The translations under genes were made by a program, and so were the position numbers. From contig JAIQGK010000012.1 of NCBI GenBank assembly GCA_020072645.1, positions 248,001-312,000 of the forward strand: 64,000 bases of DNA, in the 5' to 3' direction. Numbering within the stretch: position 1 is the first letter of the stretch; every line of letters starts with the position of its first letter. Shown one piece after another: positions 8,252 through 16,790 of the stretch. The notes beneath the pieces were generated by a model, which was not told where the DNA came from, searched no databases, and saw only the letters and a program-made list of their open reading frames with translations. The DNA comes from Terriglobia bacterium (lineage in GTDB: Bacteria > Acidobacteriota > Terriglobia > Terriglobales > Acidobacteriaceae).

Positions 8252-9931
8252 ATGGTGCAGCGAACACGTCACCCCGCGTGGATGTTTCTTTGTGTAGCAA
8301 CCCTGGTGCTTTTCAGCGCCCTCTCTGCCCTGGCGCAGGTAGCCCCGGTTGATCGTACAGTCGGCACGGATGCAGCAGCGCAACAGCCGGCAGCGGCAAC
8401 TTCAGCCCAACAGGCGCTGCCAAATGTGCCTGCCCGGCCCAGATTGCACATTGTTCCGGTGCTCGATCCCAATAATCCCAATGCGGCCGCCGTGGGCTTT
8501 GCGGCACCCGCAGGCGCTCACCTGAGCTACTTTGGCGGACCGGTGATTTCGAACGTCCACGTGGTGCAGGTGCTATACGGAAGCGGCTCTTATAACGCAC
8601 AAGTTGCCGGCACCACCAGCCCCACCATGGGCCAGTTCTATGGCGACCTTACCGGGACCAACAGCGGCTACACCTCATTGCTGACCCAATACAACACTCC
8701 AGTTTCGGGCGGCACCAATCAGGCGATCGGGAACGGCACGTTTGACGGACTGTTTCAGATTGTTCCCTCGGCCGGCAACAACGGCTCCACGATCAGCGAT
8801 GCGCAAATCCAGTCTGAACTTCTGGCCCAGATTACCGCAGGGCACCTGCCGGCGCCGATCCTTGACGCCGCAGGCAACGTGAACACCCTTTATATGATCT
8901 TCTTCCCACCGGGAAAGACCATTACGCAGGGCGGGTCATCAAGCTGCGTGGCGGGCGGCTTCTGCGCTTATCACGGCACCACGTCAACCCTGCTCAATGG
9001 GAAAAATGTTCTTTACGGTGTGATGCCGGATATGCAGAGCGGCCTTTGCTCCACCGGCGGGTGCGGCAGCGCCGGCGTGTTCGGCAACTACACGTCAGTT
9101 ACCAGCCATGAATTAACGGAAGCGATTACCGACGCGGACGTAGGCATTGCAACCACCTTTGCGCCTCCGCTGGCCTGGTATGACATGGTCAACGGCGAAA
9201 TTGGCGACATCTGCAACGGCCAGCAAGGAACATACACTGCCAACGGCACCGCGTACACCATCCAGCTGGAATTTTCGAATGCGGCGAACAATTGCGTGCT
9301 GCCGCCACCTCCGTCCGGGCCAAATTTCTCCATCGCGGCAACACCGGCATCGCAGACGGTTACAGCGGGCGCAGGCACTTCATATACCACGACAGTCACT
9401 GCATCCGGGGGATTTACGGGCGCTGTTGCTTTCAGCGTCAGCGGCCTGCCCACCGGCGCAAGCGCCAGCTTTAATCCAACTTCGGTGACCGGTTCAGGCT
9501 CGTCAACCCTGTCAGTCAGCAGCAGCACTACAACTCCGGCCGGCACTTACACGCTGACAATCACTGGAACCAGCGGCACCCTGAGCCACTCCACCAACGT
9601 CAACCTGGTGGTAAATCCAGTGGGTGGCGTACCGGACTTTACTATTTCGGTTTCGCCCGCCAGTCTCAACGTGACCCGTGGAAATACGGGAGGTTACACG
9701 GTGACGATCGGCGCAGTGAATGGATTCGCCGGCACGGTAAGCCTGAGTGTTAGCGGATTGGGCTCACGCGTGACAGGAACCTTCAGCCCCACATCCGTCA
9801 GCGGATCGGGAACTTCAACGCTCACGGTGCAGGCGGCCCGTAATGCGAGCAGAGGCGCCCGGACCATAACCATCACTGGCGTGAGCGGCACTCTGAGTCA
9901 CTCGACGAGCGCCACGCTGAATGTTCAGTAG
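8252..9931 (+). CDS. Secreted EXORDIUM-like protein with two Ig-like repeats
   Basis: A 559-residue protein with a signal peptide (residues 1-28, ending ALAQ) and ribosome site GGAG seven bases before the ATG. Residues about 85-350 resemble the phosphate-induced protein 1 / EXORDIUM family: FGGPVISNVHVVQVLYG, FCAYHG, then SHELTEAITDAD (H286) and AWYDMVNGEIGDIC. The HELxE...D arrangement is zincin-like, so a metalloprotease activity is possible but unproven. Residues about 355-455 and 465-559 are two Ig-like repeats (each with TFTxSGL...SFSPTSV-type and GTSGTLSHST motifs) common in secreted proteins of acidobacteria. A strong terminator follows. Confidence 0.8.
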   Translation: MVQRTRHPAWMFLCVATLVLFSALSALAQVAPVDRTVGTDAAAQQPAAATSAQQALPNVPARPRLHIVPVLDPNNPNAAAVGFAAPAGAHLSYFGGPVISNVHVVQVLYGSGSYNAQVAGTTSPTMGQFYGDLTGTNSGYTSLLTQYNTPVSGGTNQAIGNGTFDGLFQIVPSAGNNGSTISDAQIQSELLAQITAGHLPAPILDAAGNVNTLYMIFFPPGKTITQGGSSSCVAGGFCAYHGTTSTLLNGKNVLYGVMPDMQSGLCSTGGCGSAGVFGNYTSVTSHELTEAITDADVGIATTFAPPLAWYDMVNGEIGDICNGQQGTYTANGTAYTIQLEFSNAANNCVLPPPPSGPNFSIAATPASQTVTAGAGTSYTTTVTASGGFTGAVAFSVSGLPTGASASFNPTSVTGSGSSTLSVSSSTTTPAGTYTLTITGTSGTLSHSTNVNLVVNPVGGVPDFTISVSPASLNVTRGNTGGYTVTIGAVNGFAGTVSLSVSGLGSRVTGTFSPTSVSGSGTSTLTVQAARNASRGARTITITGVSGTLSHSTSATLNVQ

Positions 9932-9954
9932 CATGGGTACGACGCGAAACTCAC

Positions 9955-9987
9955 ATCCGGCTTGAGCAAAACTCGGGCCGGATTTTT
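9955..9987 (+). terminator. Rho-independent terminator
   Basis: A 12-pair stem (ATCCGGCTTGAG against CTCGGGCCGGAT, two G-T pairs) around the loop CAAAA, followed directly by TTTTT. It lies 24 bases after the stop of the secreted EXORDIUM-like gene and separates it from the metal-efflux operon. Confidence 0.88.
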
Positions 9988-10127
9988 CTGCCGTGGCAAA
10001 CTTGGGCCAGCCGTGTTAGAGGTTGTTTGAAAAGCTTGAAGTAGTGCGTTCGAGCAGCCAATTGCTATTTGCCCGCTGCTGTGACGTGGCTCACAGCCAC
10101 TGCCGCCTTTTCGTCTACAATCGAAAT

Positions 10128-10493
10128 GTGGTTCCTGTCGGCAAACCCGTCTGCTTGTTTCTGGTTCTGCTGGTACTGTCAGCGCCGCTGATAGCATGTG
10201 CTCTGCCTGGCGAGGAAATGACCAAAGCAGAGCAGGACTGCTGCCTGCAGATGAGTGATGAGTGCGGCGGCTCGCAAATGTCAGACTCTCACACCTGCTG
10301 TACCAAGACTCCGCAAGTGGAAGGAAGCACGCTTAAGGCCAGCAGCAAATACTCTCCAGCCGCGCCTCAGGCGGCACCGCATGCCTCGCTTTGCTCGGCG
10401 CCGGAGATGGCCGCTAACCGGCTTCCTGGTACGCACAATCCCTGCAATGATTCCCCGTCGCCACCTGGTTCCATCTCCATTCTAAGAATCTAG
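10128..10493 (+). CDS. Secreted Cys/Met-rich protein, first gene of efflux operon
   Basis: Translated from the GTG at 10128 it gives about 121 residues with an N-terminal hydrophobic segment (VCLFLVLLVLSAPLIACA) that is a signal peptide or possibly a lipoprotein-type leader. The mature part opens with a cluster of cysteines and methionines: DCCLQMSDECGGSQMSDSH then TCC, a pattern suited to binding Cu(I) or Ag(I). A longer reading from 10023 adds residues before the leader that do not look like signal sequence. It directly precedes the TolC/CusB/CusA genes, so a role as a periplasmic metal chaperone or sensor is inferred. I do not know a named family. Confidence 0.65.
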   Translation: MVPVGKPVCLFLVLLVLSAPLIACALPGEEMTKAEQDCCLQMSDECGGSQMSDSHTCCTKTPQVEGSTLKASSKYSPAAPQAAPHASLCSAPEMAANRLPGTHNPCNDSPSPPGSISILRI

Positions 10494-10572
10494 TCTCGCT
10501 TTCGTCTGTCCGGCGTCCGCGGAAGTTTGCGAACGCGTGTCTCTCTTTCTGCATTCGAGTGAAGAGGTCAAG

Positions 10573-11826
10573 ATGAAAGCGTTATATCTGTTATTTTTTT
10601 TCGCCGGCGCGGCGTGTGCCGCGCAGGATCCCATGCCGCCAGCGCCTCCGGCCCCGCTGGCCACGCTGGTGGAAGAAGCGCAGCATAACAATCCTGAGAT
10701 TCAGGCTGCGACGCACGGAGCGCAGGCTGCTGGTCACGCCGCCAAACAGGCCGGTGCATTGCCCGATACGCAGATCATGTTGCAACACCTGAGCGTGGGC
10801 AGTCCGCGCCCCTTTGCTGGATACACCAACAGCGATTTTGCCTACATTGGGCTGGGCGCGTCACAGGAGTTGCCCTGGCCGGGCAAGCGCGCTCTGCGAA
10901 TGCAGGTCGCGGGCGCGCAGGCCGACGCCATGCGCACACAGTCGGGTGCGGTCAGCCGCATGGTGGTGGAGCAGGTGAAGATGACCTACTTCAAGCTGGC
11001 ATACCTGCAAGCCACGCTCGAAATCCTGCTGCGCGATGACAAGCTCCTGGGCGAGATGGAGCAAATCGCCGAATCGCGCTATCGCGTGGGCCAGGGCAAC
11101 CAGCAGGAGGTGCTCAAGGCGCAGTTGCAGCACACGCGCATTCTGCAGGAGATCAACCTTCACCATCGTGAGCAGGGCCAGCTTCAGGCGCAGATCAAGC
11201 AACTGCTGGCGCGCGCGCAAGATTCGCCGGACATTGTGACCGAGCCTCTGCGCGAGCGGTCGCTTCCTGAGAGTGCGTCTGAGTTGTTGCAACAGGCGCG
11301 GCAAAACAATCCGGAGATCAACGCGCGCGAGCGGCTGGTGCAACGCGCCGATCTTCAAACAGAACTGGCGCGGAAGGAATTTAGGCCCGACTTTGGGCTG
11401 CAATACCTGTACCAGAATACTGACCGCAAGTTCCGCGACTATTACATGCTGACCTTTACGGTCACGCTGCCCAACCGCGGCCGCCGCCGCGCGGAACTGG
11501 CGGAGGCCGCCGAGAACCGGCAAAGCGCAAATGCCGAACTGAATGCAGAGATCCAGCGGCGCCAGGCGGAAGTGCAGGACCAATATGTGATGGCCAAAAC
11601 TTCCGCCGAGCAGCTCAGGATTTTTCGCGAAGGACTGATGCCGCAGGCCGAAGCGACATTTCGCGCGGCAATGGCTGCCTACCAGGCCAACCGCCAGGAT
11701 TTTGAAACGCTGCTTTCCTCCTTCCGCGATGCGCTCGATTTCGAAGAGCAATACCAGAAAGAACTCAGCGAGCATGAGTCGGCGCTGGCGCGGCTGGAGT
11801 CGCTGACAGGAGTAATGCTGCCATGA
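10573..11826 (+). CDS. TolC-family outer-membrane efflux protein (CusC-like)
   Basis: A 417-residue outer-membrane factor. Signal peptide at residues 1-18 (MKALYLLFFFAGAACAAQ); I set the start at the ATG at 10573, preceded by GAGGTC, rather than at 10537. The rest is the TolC duplicated helical-barrel pattern: TLVEEAQHNNPEIQAA in the first half and LLQQARQNNPEINARE in the second. It forms the exit duct of a tripartite RND pump with the two genes that follow. Its last codons overlap the next start (ATGA), showing translational coupling. Confidence 0.9.
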   Translation: MKALYLLFFFAGAACAAQDPMPPAPPAPLATLVEEAQHNNPEIQAATHGAQAAGHAAKQAGALPDTQIMLQHLSVGSPRPFAGYTNSDFAYIGLGASQELPWPGKRALRMQVAGAQADAMRTQSGAVSRMVVEQVKMTYFKLAYLQATLEILLRDDKLLGEMEQIAESRYRVGQGNQQEVLKAQLQHTRILQEINLHHREQGQLQAQIKQLLARAQDSPDIVTEPLRERSLPESASELLQQARQNNPEINARERLVQRADLQTELARKEFRPDFGLQYLYQNTDRKFRDYYMLTFTVTLPNRGRRRAELAEAAENRQSANAELNAEIQRRQAEVQDQYVMAKTSAEQLRIFREGLMPQAEATFRAAMAAYQANRQDFETLLSSFRDALDFEEQYQKELSEHESALARLESLTGVMLP

Positions 11827-13385
11827 ACAACAGATCCGGTTACAAGATCGCATTCTTTGCTGCGCTGGCGGTGGTTGTGGCGCTTGCCGGCTGGCTGGTT
11901 CTGGATTGGCGCAACGCACATGGCGATAAGAGCAGCGTTGCCGCGGAAGCCACAACGAGCGTCTCTTTACCGGCTCCTTCACCCGCTGCGAACGTTACAG
12001 ATGCCCCACTATCACCCGTGCAGCTTACTCCCGAGCGCATGCAGTCCATCGGCGTGAAGCTGGGCACGGCGGAAATCCAAAATGTGAGCGATGCTGTCCG
12101 CGCCACCGGCAACGTTGAGGTCGACGAACGACGTGTTGCTTCTGTGCAGACACGTTTTCCCGGCTGGATCCGCAATGTGTACGCCGATGCGAGCTACCAG
12201 TTCATTCGCAAAGGCGAGCCGCTGTTCACCATCTATAGTCCTGACCTGGTCACTACCGAGCAGGAATATCTACTGGCGAAAAAGAACGCCGAAGCGGTGC
12301 AGTCCAGCAGCGTGAGCGGCGTGGCCGCAGGGTCGCAGAGCCTGCTCGCAGCCACGCGACAGAGGCTGGAACAATGGGAGGTTCCTGCCAGCGAGATCCA
12401 GAAACTTGAATCCACGGGCAAGGTAATCACCGATCTCACTTTCAACTCTCCTGTCACCGGTTACATCACTGAACGCAACGCGCTGCCCAATATGTTTGTC
12501 CAGCCGGAGACGAAGCTCTATACAGTGGCTGATCTTTCCAGCGTCTGGGTGTCGGCACAAGTCTTTCAAAGCGACCTGGGCCGGATCAAGCCGGGCGATC
12601 CCGCGGCTGTCACGGTGGACGCCTATCCGGGGCAAACATTCAACGGTCGCGTCCGGGACATTCTGCCGCAGGTGGATATGAATACGCGCACGGCGCGCGT
12701 GCGCATTGCTCTGGCGAACCCCGGACTCAAACTCAAGCCGGGCATGTATGTGAATGTCGCGCTGCAAATCCCGCTGGGACGCCAGCTGGTGGTTCCCGCA
12801 TCGGCTGTGCTGCATGCCGGGATGCGACAGCTGGTTTTTGTCAGCGGGGGCGACGGCTTGTTCCAGCCGCGCGAGGTCCAGACGTCGGGACAGGCGGGCG
12901 ACAAAGTGATCGTCACCAAAGGACTCAAAGCCGGAGAGCGCATCGTGATCTCAGCCAGCTTCCTGATCGATTCAGAAAGCCAGTTGCAGGCCGCCGCCGG
13001 AGCGTTTGTGCCTCCACCGCCGGGAGCTGGCGCGGCCGCCGCGATGAACCAGACCACAGCCGCGCAGACAAAGCTTGAACTGACCACGCAGCCTGATCCG
13101 CCGCGCAAAGGCAGCAATGTTTTTCGGGTGAAGCTGACTGACGCCGCCGGCTCGCCGATCATCGGCGCGCAAGTAAACGTGACCTTCTTTATGCCTGCCA
13201 TGCCGGCCATGGGCATGGCTGCCATGAAGACCAGCATCGATCTCACCGACAAAGGCGGAGGCATGTATGAAGGCGCAGGCGAACTTGGCTCCGGCGGAAC
13301 GTGGCAGGTCACGCTTACGGCGCAGCAGAATGGTCGCGTGATCGGCACGCGCCATTTCACGCTCAACGCTGAAGGAGGCATGTAG
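11823..13385 (+). CDS. cusB: RND efflux periplasmic adaptor (CusB-like) with Met-rich C-terminal domain
   Basis: A 520-residue membrane-fusion protein. An N-terminal transmembrane anchor spans about residues 9-28. The lipoyl/barrel domains follow, with VQTRFPGWIRNVY, YSPDLVTTEQEYLLAKKN and the hairpin region, then VWVSAQVFQSDLGRIKPGD. The last 100 residues form an extra beta domain of the FixH/YtkA type carrying FFMPAMPAMGMAAM, a methionine cluster well suited to Cu(I)/Ag(I). It links the inner-membrane pump to the TolC-like duct and probably hands metal to the pump. It overlaps the upstream gene by four bases and precedes the permease by two. Confidence 0.88.
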   Translation: MNNRSGYKIAFFAALAVVVALAGWLVLDWRNAHGDKSSVAAEATTSVSLPAPSPAANVTDAPLSPVQLTPERMQSIGVKLGTAEIQNVSDAVRATGNVEVDERRVASVQTRFPGWIRNVYADASYQFIRKGEPLFTIYSPDLVTTEQEYLLAKKNAEAVQSSSVSGVAAGSQSLLAATRQRLEQWEVPASEIQKLESTGKVITDLTFNSPVTGYITERNALPNMFVQPETKLYTVADLSSVWVSAQVFQSDLGRIKPGDPAAVTVDAYPGQTFNGRVRDILPQVDMNTRTARVRIALANPGLKLKPGMYVNVALQIPLGRQLVVPASAVLHAGMRQLVFVSGGDGLFQPREVQTSGQAGDKVIVTKGLKAGERIVISASFLIDSESQLQAAAGAFVPPPPGAGAAAAMNQTTAAQTKLELTTQPDPPRKGSNVFRVKLTDAAGSPIIGAQVNVTFFMPAMPAMGMAAMKTSIDLTDKGGGMYEGAGELGSGGTWQVTLTAQQNGRVIGTRHFTLNAEGGM

Positions 13386-13387
13386 CC

Positions 13388-16300
13388 ATGATCTCCCGAA
13401 TCATTGAGGTGTGCGAGCGTAACCGTTTCCTGGTTTTTACCGGGGCAGTGCTGCTTACGCTGATGGGCATCTGGGCCATGGGCCACATTCCGCTTGACGC
13501 ACTGCCGGACATTTCTGACGTGCAGGTGATTATTCATACCGGTTGGTCCGGCGAGCCGCCCAGCGTGATTGAGGACCAGGTTACTTACCCCATCGTCTCC
13601 ACGTTGCTGGCCGCGCCGCGTGTGAAGGCTGTGCGCGCGCAGACCATGCTGGGCGATTCTTACGTCTTCGTCGTGTTTCAGGATGGCACCGATCTCTACT
13701 GGGCGCGTTCGCGCGTAATCGAATATCTACAGCAAATGCGCGGACGCCTGCCCGCAGCCGTGAGTCCCATGATCGGCCCTGACGCTACCGGCGCAGGCTG
13801 GGTGTTTGAATATGCGCTTATAGACCGCAGCCACAACCACAGCCTGGCCGACTTGCGCAGTATCCAGGAATGGCAGCTCCGCTATCAGCTGGCGACTGTT
13901 CCGGGTGTTGCCGAAATCGCCAGCATCGGCGGATTCGTCAAGCAGTATCAGGTCAGTGTCGATCCCAACAAGCTGCTGGCTTACGGCATTCCGCTGTCTA
14001 CCGTGATTGAGCGCGTGAAGGCCAGCACCAATGAAGTTGGCGGACGCGTGCTGGAGCTGAACGGCGCCCGCTACATGGTTCGCGGGCTGGGATATCTGCG
14101 TTCCCTGGCGGACTTGGAAAATGTTCCTGTCATGAGCAAGAACGGCACGGCGGTCTTGATCAAAGACCTGGGCACCGTCTCCTTTGGGCCGGACACTCGC
14201 GAAGGCGTGGCCGAGTGGAACGGTGAAGGTGAAACCGTGGGCGGAATCGTCGTGATGCGCGACGGCATGAACGCGCTCCAGGTGATTGACGGGATCAAGC
14301 GCAAGCTCGCACAGATCAAACCGTCGTTGCCCGCCGGAGTGGAAGTTGTGCCGGCATATGACCGCTCTGGGCTGATCCATGATTCCATCCGAACGTTGCA
14401 ATTCAACCTGATTGAAGAAGCGGTGATCGTCAGCCTGGTCTGTATCTTCTTCCTGTTTCACTTCCGCTCCGCGCTGATTCCGATTCTCACCATTCCGCTG
14501 GCCGTGCTGATGGCGTTTATTCCCATGTATTACCTGCACGTCACATCCAACATCATGTCGCTCGGCGGACTCGCGCTGGCCATCGGCGTTCTGGTTGACG
14601 CTGCCATTGTGATGGTGGAAAACGGATATCGCCATCTCTCGGAGCATCCGCTCAACGCCAGCGGAGTGCCCGAACCGGAGCGGCGGCGCATCCTGATCGA
14701 GGCCGCAAAGCAGGTTGGCCCGGCGCTATTTTTCTCGCTGCTGATCATCGTGGTGTCATTCCTTCCGGTCTTCTTGTTGGAGGCGCAGGAAGGCCGCATG
14801 TTTCGTCCGCTGGCCTGGACCAAGACGCTGGCCGTCGGCTTTTCTTCCATCCTGGCCATCACGCTGGTTCCGGTCCTGATGGTCATGTGGATTCGCGGGC
14901 GGTTGCGCCCGGAAAGCCAGAACCCATTTGCCCGCGTGTCGCAGGCGATTTATCTGCCGGTGCTGCGTTGGTGCCTGAAGTATCGCAAGACCACGCTCGC
15001 GCTGAACCTGATTTTTCTTGTCGTCACCTTTCCGCTGGCGTTCAAGCTGGGCAGCCAGTTCATGCCGCCGTTGTATGAAGGCTCAGCGCTGTATATGCCC
15101 ACGGCGCTGCCCGGCATCGGCATCACGCAGGCCACCACGCTGCTGCAGGAGCAGGACCGCATGATCCGCAGCTTCCCAGAGGTGGAGACTGTTTTCGGCG
15201 CAGCAGGCCGCTCTGACAGCCCAACTGACAATGCTCCGCTCGATATGTATGACACCACCATCGTGCTCAAGCCGCGCGAGCAATGGCGCCCCGGCATGAC
15301 CTATGAAAAACTCATCCAGCAGATGGACGGCAAACTGCAGTTTCCCGGGCTTTCCAATACCTGGACCATGCCGATCCAGAACCGGCTGGACATGGAGCTT
15401 ACCGGCATCAAGACGCCGGTTGGACTGAAGATCCAGGGACCAAACCTGGAAGGCATTCAGCAGCTCGGTTCGCAGATCGAGCAAATTCTTGCCGGCGACT
15501 CACGCGCCCGCGCCGTCTTTGCCGAGCGCGTCTCCCAGGGCTTCTATATCAATGTCGACGTCAACCGCACCACGGCCGCGCGCTATGGCCTGACCATTGA
15601 AGATGTACAGCTCGCGGTCACCTCGGGCATCGGCGGTGAAAACGTAGCGGAAAACGTTGAAGGCCGTGAGCGCTATCCCATCAACGTCCGCTATCAGCGC
15701 GATTTCCGCAGCGATATTGACAGCCTGCGCCGCGTGCTGGTCAGCGCCCCGGGCGGCGCGCAGGTTCCCATCGGCGAACTGGCTTCTATCTCGTTTTCGC
15801 GCGGCCCGGCCATGATCCGCGATGAAGACGGCCTGCTCACCGGTTACGTTTATCTTGACCTCAACACGAAAGATTACGGCGGCTTCGTCTCCGCCGCCAC
15901 GCGCCTGCTCAACGCGCGGCTCAAATTGCCTGCCGGCTATACCTACCAGTGGTCCGGAGAGTATGAGTTTGAACTGCGCGCGCGGGAGCGGCTTAAGCTG
16001 ATCCTGCCCATTGTTTTCTTTGCCATCTTCATGCTGCTCTATATGGTCTTCCATTCCGCCGTGGAAGCCCTGGTGCTGATCTTTCCCACGCTTTACGCCA
16101 TGACCGGCGGTCTGCTGCTGCAATGGATTCTCGGATACAACTTCAGCGTGGCCGTCTGGGTGGGCTATATCGCCTTGTTCGGGATCGCCGTGGAAACCGG
16201 CGTGGTCATGGTGGTGTACCTGCATGAGGCGCTGGAACGGCACATCGCTTCCAGCGCGCCCATCACGAAGCAGGCAATTGAGGATGCGGCCATTGAAGGC

Positions 16301-16546
16301 GCCGTCCGGCGCCTGCGTCCCAAGCTGATGACCGTCACCGCGGTGCTGGCCAGCCTTGTACCAATCCTCTGGGAAACCGGCGTGGGCTCAGACGTAATGA
16401 AGCCCATCGCCGCTCCGATTGTCGGCGGCATGATCACATCGACCATTCACGTCCTTATTCTGGTTCCGGTATTTTTTGTGATGATCAAGGAGCGCGCGCT
16501 CAGGAGACAATCCCGCCAGGAGAATAAGGAACTGGCAAGGGTTTGA
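13388..16546 (+). CDS. cusA: Heavy-metal RND efflux permease (CusA-like)
   Basis: A 1052-residue inner-membrane pump of the HME-RND family. It shows the N-terminal helix and pore region (PLDALPDISDVQVIIHT), TM4 with the proton-relay aspartate (LAIGVLVDAAIVMVENGYRH), and the C-terminal half with ALFGIAVETGVVMVVYLHEA. Motifs LYMPTALPGIG and LDMELTGIKTP place methionines where CusA binds Cu(I)/Ag(I), which favours copper/silver over zinc/cobalt; this is by comparison from memory. The protein uses the proton gradient to expel metal from periplasm or cytosol. Last gene of the operon; I see no terminator after it. Confidence 0.9.
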   Translation: MISRIIEVCERNRFLVFTGAVLLTLMGIWAMGHIPLDALPDISDVQVIIHTGWSGEPPSVIEDQVTYPIVSTLLAAPRVKAVRAQTMLGDSYVFVVFQDGTDLYWARSRVIEYLQQMRGRLPAAVSPMIGPDATGAGWVFEYALIDRSHNHSLADLRSIQEWQLRYQLATVPGVAEIASIGGFVKQYQVSVDPNKLLAYGIPLSTVIERVKASTNEVGGRVLELNGARYMVRGLGYLRSLADLENVPVMSKNGTAVLIKDLGTVSFGPDTREGVAEWNGEGETVGGIVVMRDGMNALQVIDGIKRKLAQIKPSLPAGVEVVPAYDRSGLIHDSIRTLQFNLIEEAVIVSLVCIFFLFHFRSALIPILTIPLAVLMAFIPMYYLHVTSNIMSLGGLALAIGVLVDAAIVMVENGYRHLSEHPLNASGVPEPERRRILIEAAKQVGPALFFSLLIIVVSFLPVFLLEAQEGRMFRPLAWTKTLAVGFSSILAITLVPVLMVMWIRGRLRPESQNPFARVSQAIYLPVLRWCLKYRKTTLALNLIFLVVTFPLAFKLGSQFMPPLYEGSALYMPTALPGIGITQATTLLQEQDRMIRSFPEVETVFGAAGRSDSPTDNAPLDMYDTTIVLKPREQWRPGMTYEKLIQQMDGKLQFPGLSNTWTMPIQNRLDMELTGIKTPVGLKIQGPNLEGIQQLGSQIEQILAGDSRARAVFAERVSQGFYINVDVNRTTAARYGLTIEDVQLAVTSGIGGENVAENVEGRERYPINVRYQRDFRSDIDSLRRVLVSAPGGAQVPIGELASISFSRGPAMIRDEDGLLTGYVYLDLNTKDYGGFVSAATRLLNARLKLPAGYTYQWSGEYEFELRARERLKLILPIVFFAIFMLLYMVFHSAVEALVLIFPTLYAMTGGLLLQWILGYNFSVAVWVGYIALFGIAVETGVVMVVYLHEALERHIASSAPITKQAIEDAAIEGAVRRLRPKLMTVTAVLASLVPILWETGVGSDVMKPIAAPIVGGMITSTIHVLILVPVFFVMIKERALRRQSRQENKELARV

Positions 16547-16570
16547 GTGGGTGCGCCGCTTGTTTTGTTA

Positions 16571-16783
16571 CGAGAGCGCCCCGGCAGAAGGCCGGACCAT
16601 TCTTTTCGATCCCCAGACCGTTGGCGGGTTGCTGCTCTCCGCTGCCCGCGCCGACACGGCTGCGCTGCTCGATGCTCTAAGGAGCGCCGGTGTGCCAGCC
16701 GTAGAGATCGGCGAAGTGCTTCCGCCAGGGAAGCCGTTGATAGAGGTGTGTAGGGAAACGAAGGCAACTCATTTCTCATCCTA
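16571..16783 (+). pseudogene. Duplicate of the selD 3' end (copy B)
   Basis: Bases 16571-16750 match the last 175 bases of selD closely, with shared runs such as CCGGACCATTCTTTTCGATC and GGCGAAGTGCTTCCGCCAGG. The frame is intact: it reads TILFDPQTVGGLLLS and then EIGEVLPPGKPLIEV, with mostly conservative changes from selD. The normal stop is lost, so the frame runs on to TAA at 16781-16783. The active site and ATP-binding parts are absent, so the piece cannot be an enzyme. It marks the right end of the metal-efflux region as selD itself marks the left. Confidence 0.82.
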
Positions 16784-16790
16784 AATTCCC

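Noticed and set aside
7438-16570. Search for an integrase or transposase that would explain the selD end repeats
   Set aside because: No tyrosine or serine recombinase motif, IS end or tRNA was found in this interval, so the mobile-element idea stays a hypothesis.
16551-16784. A 77-codon open frame after cusA as a gene
   Set aside because: It is the duplicated end of selD in its original frame, with no ribosome site and no active-site part.
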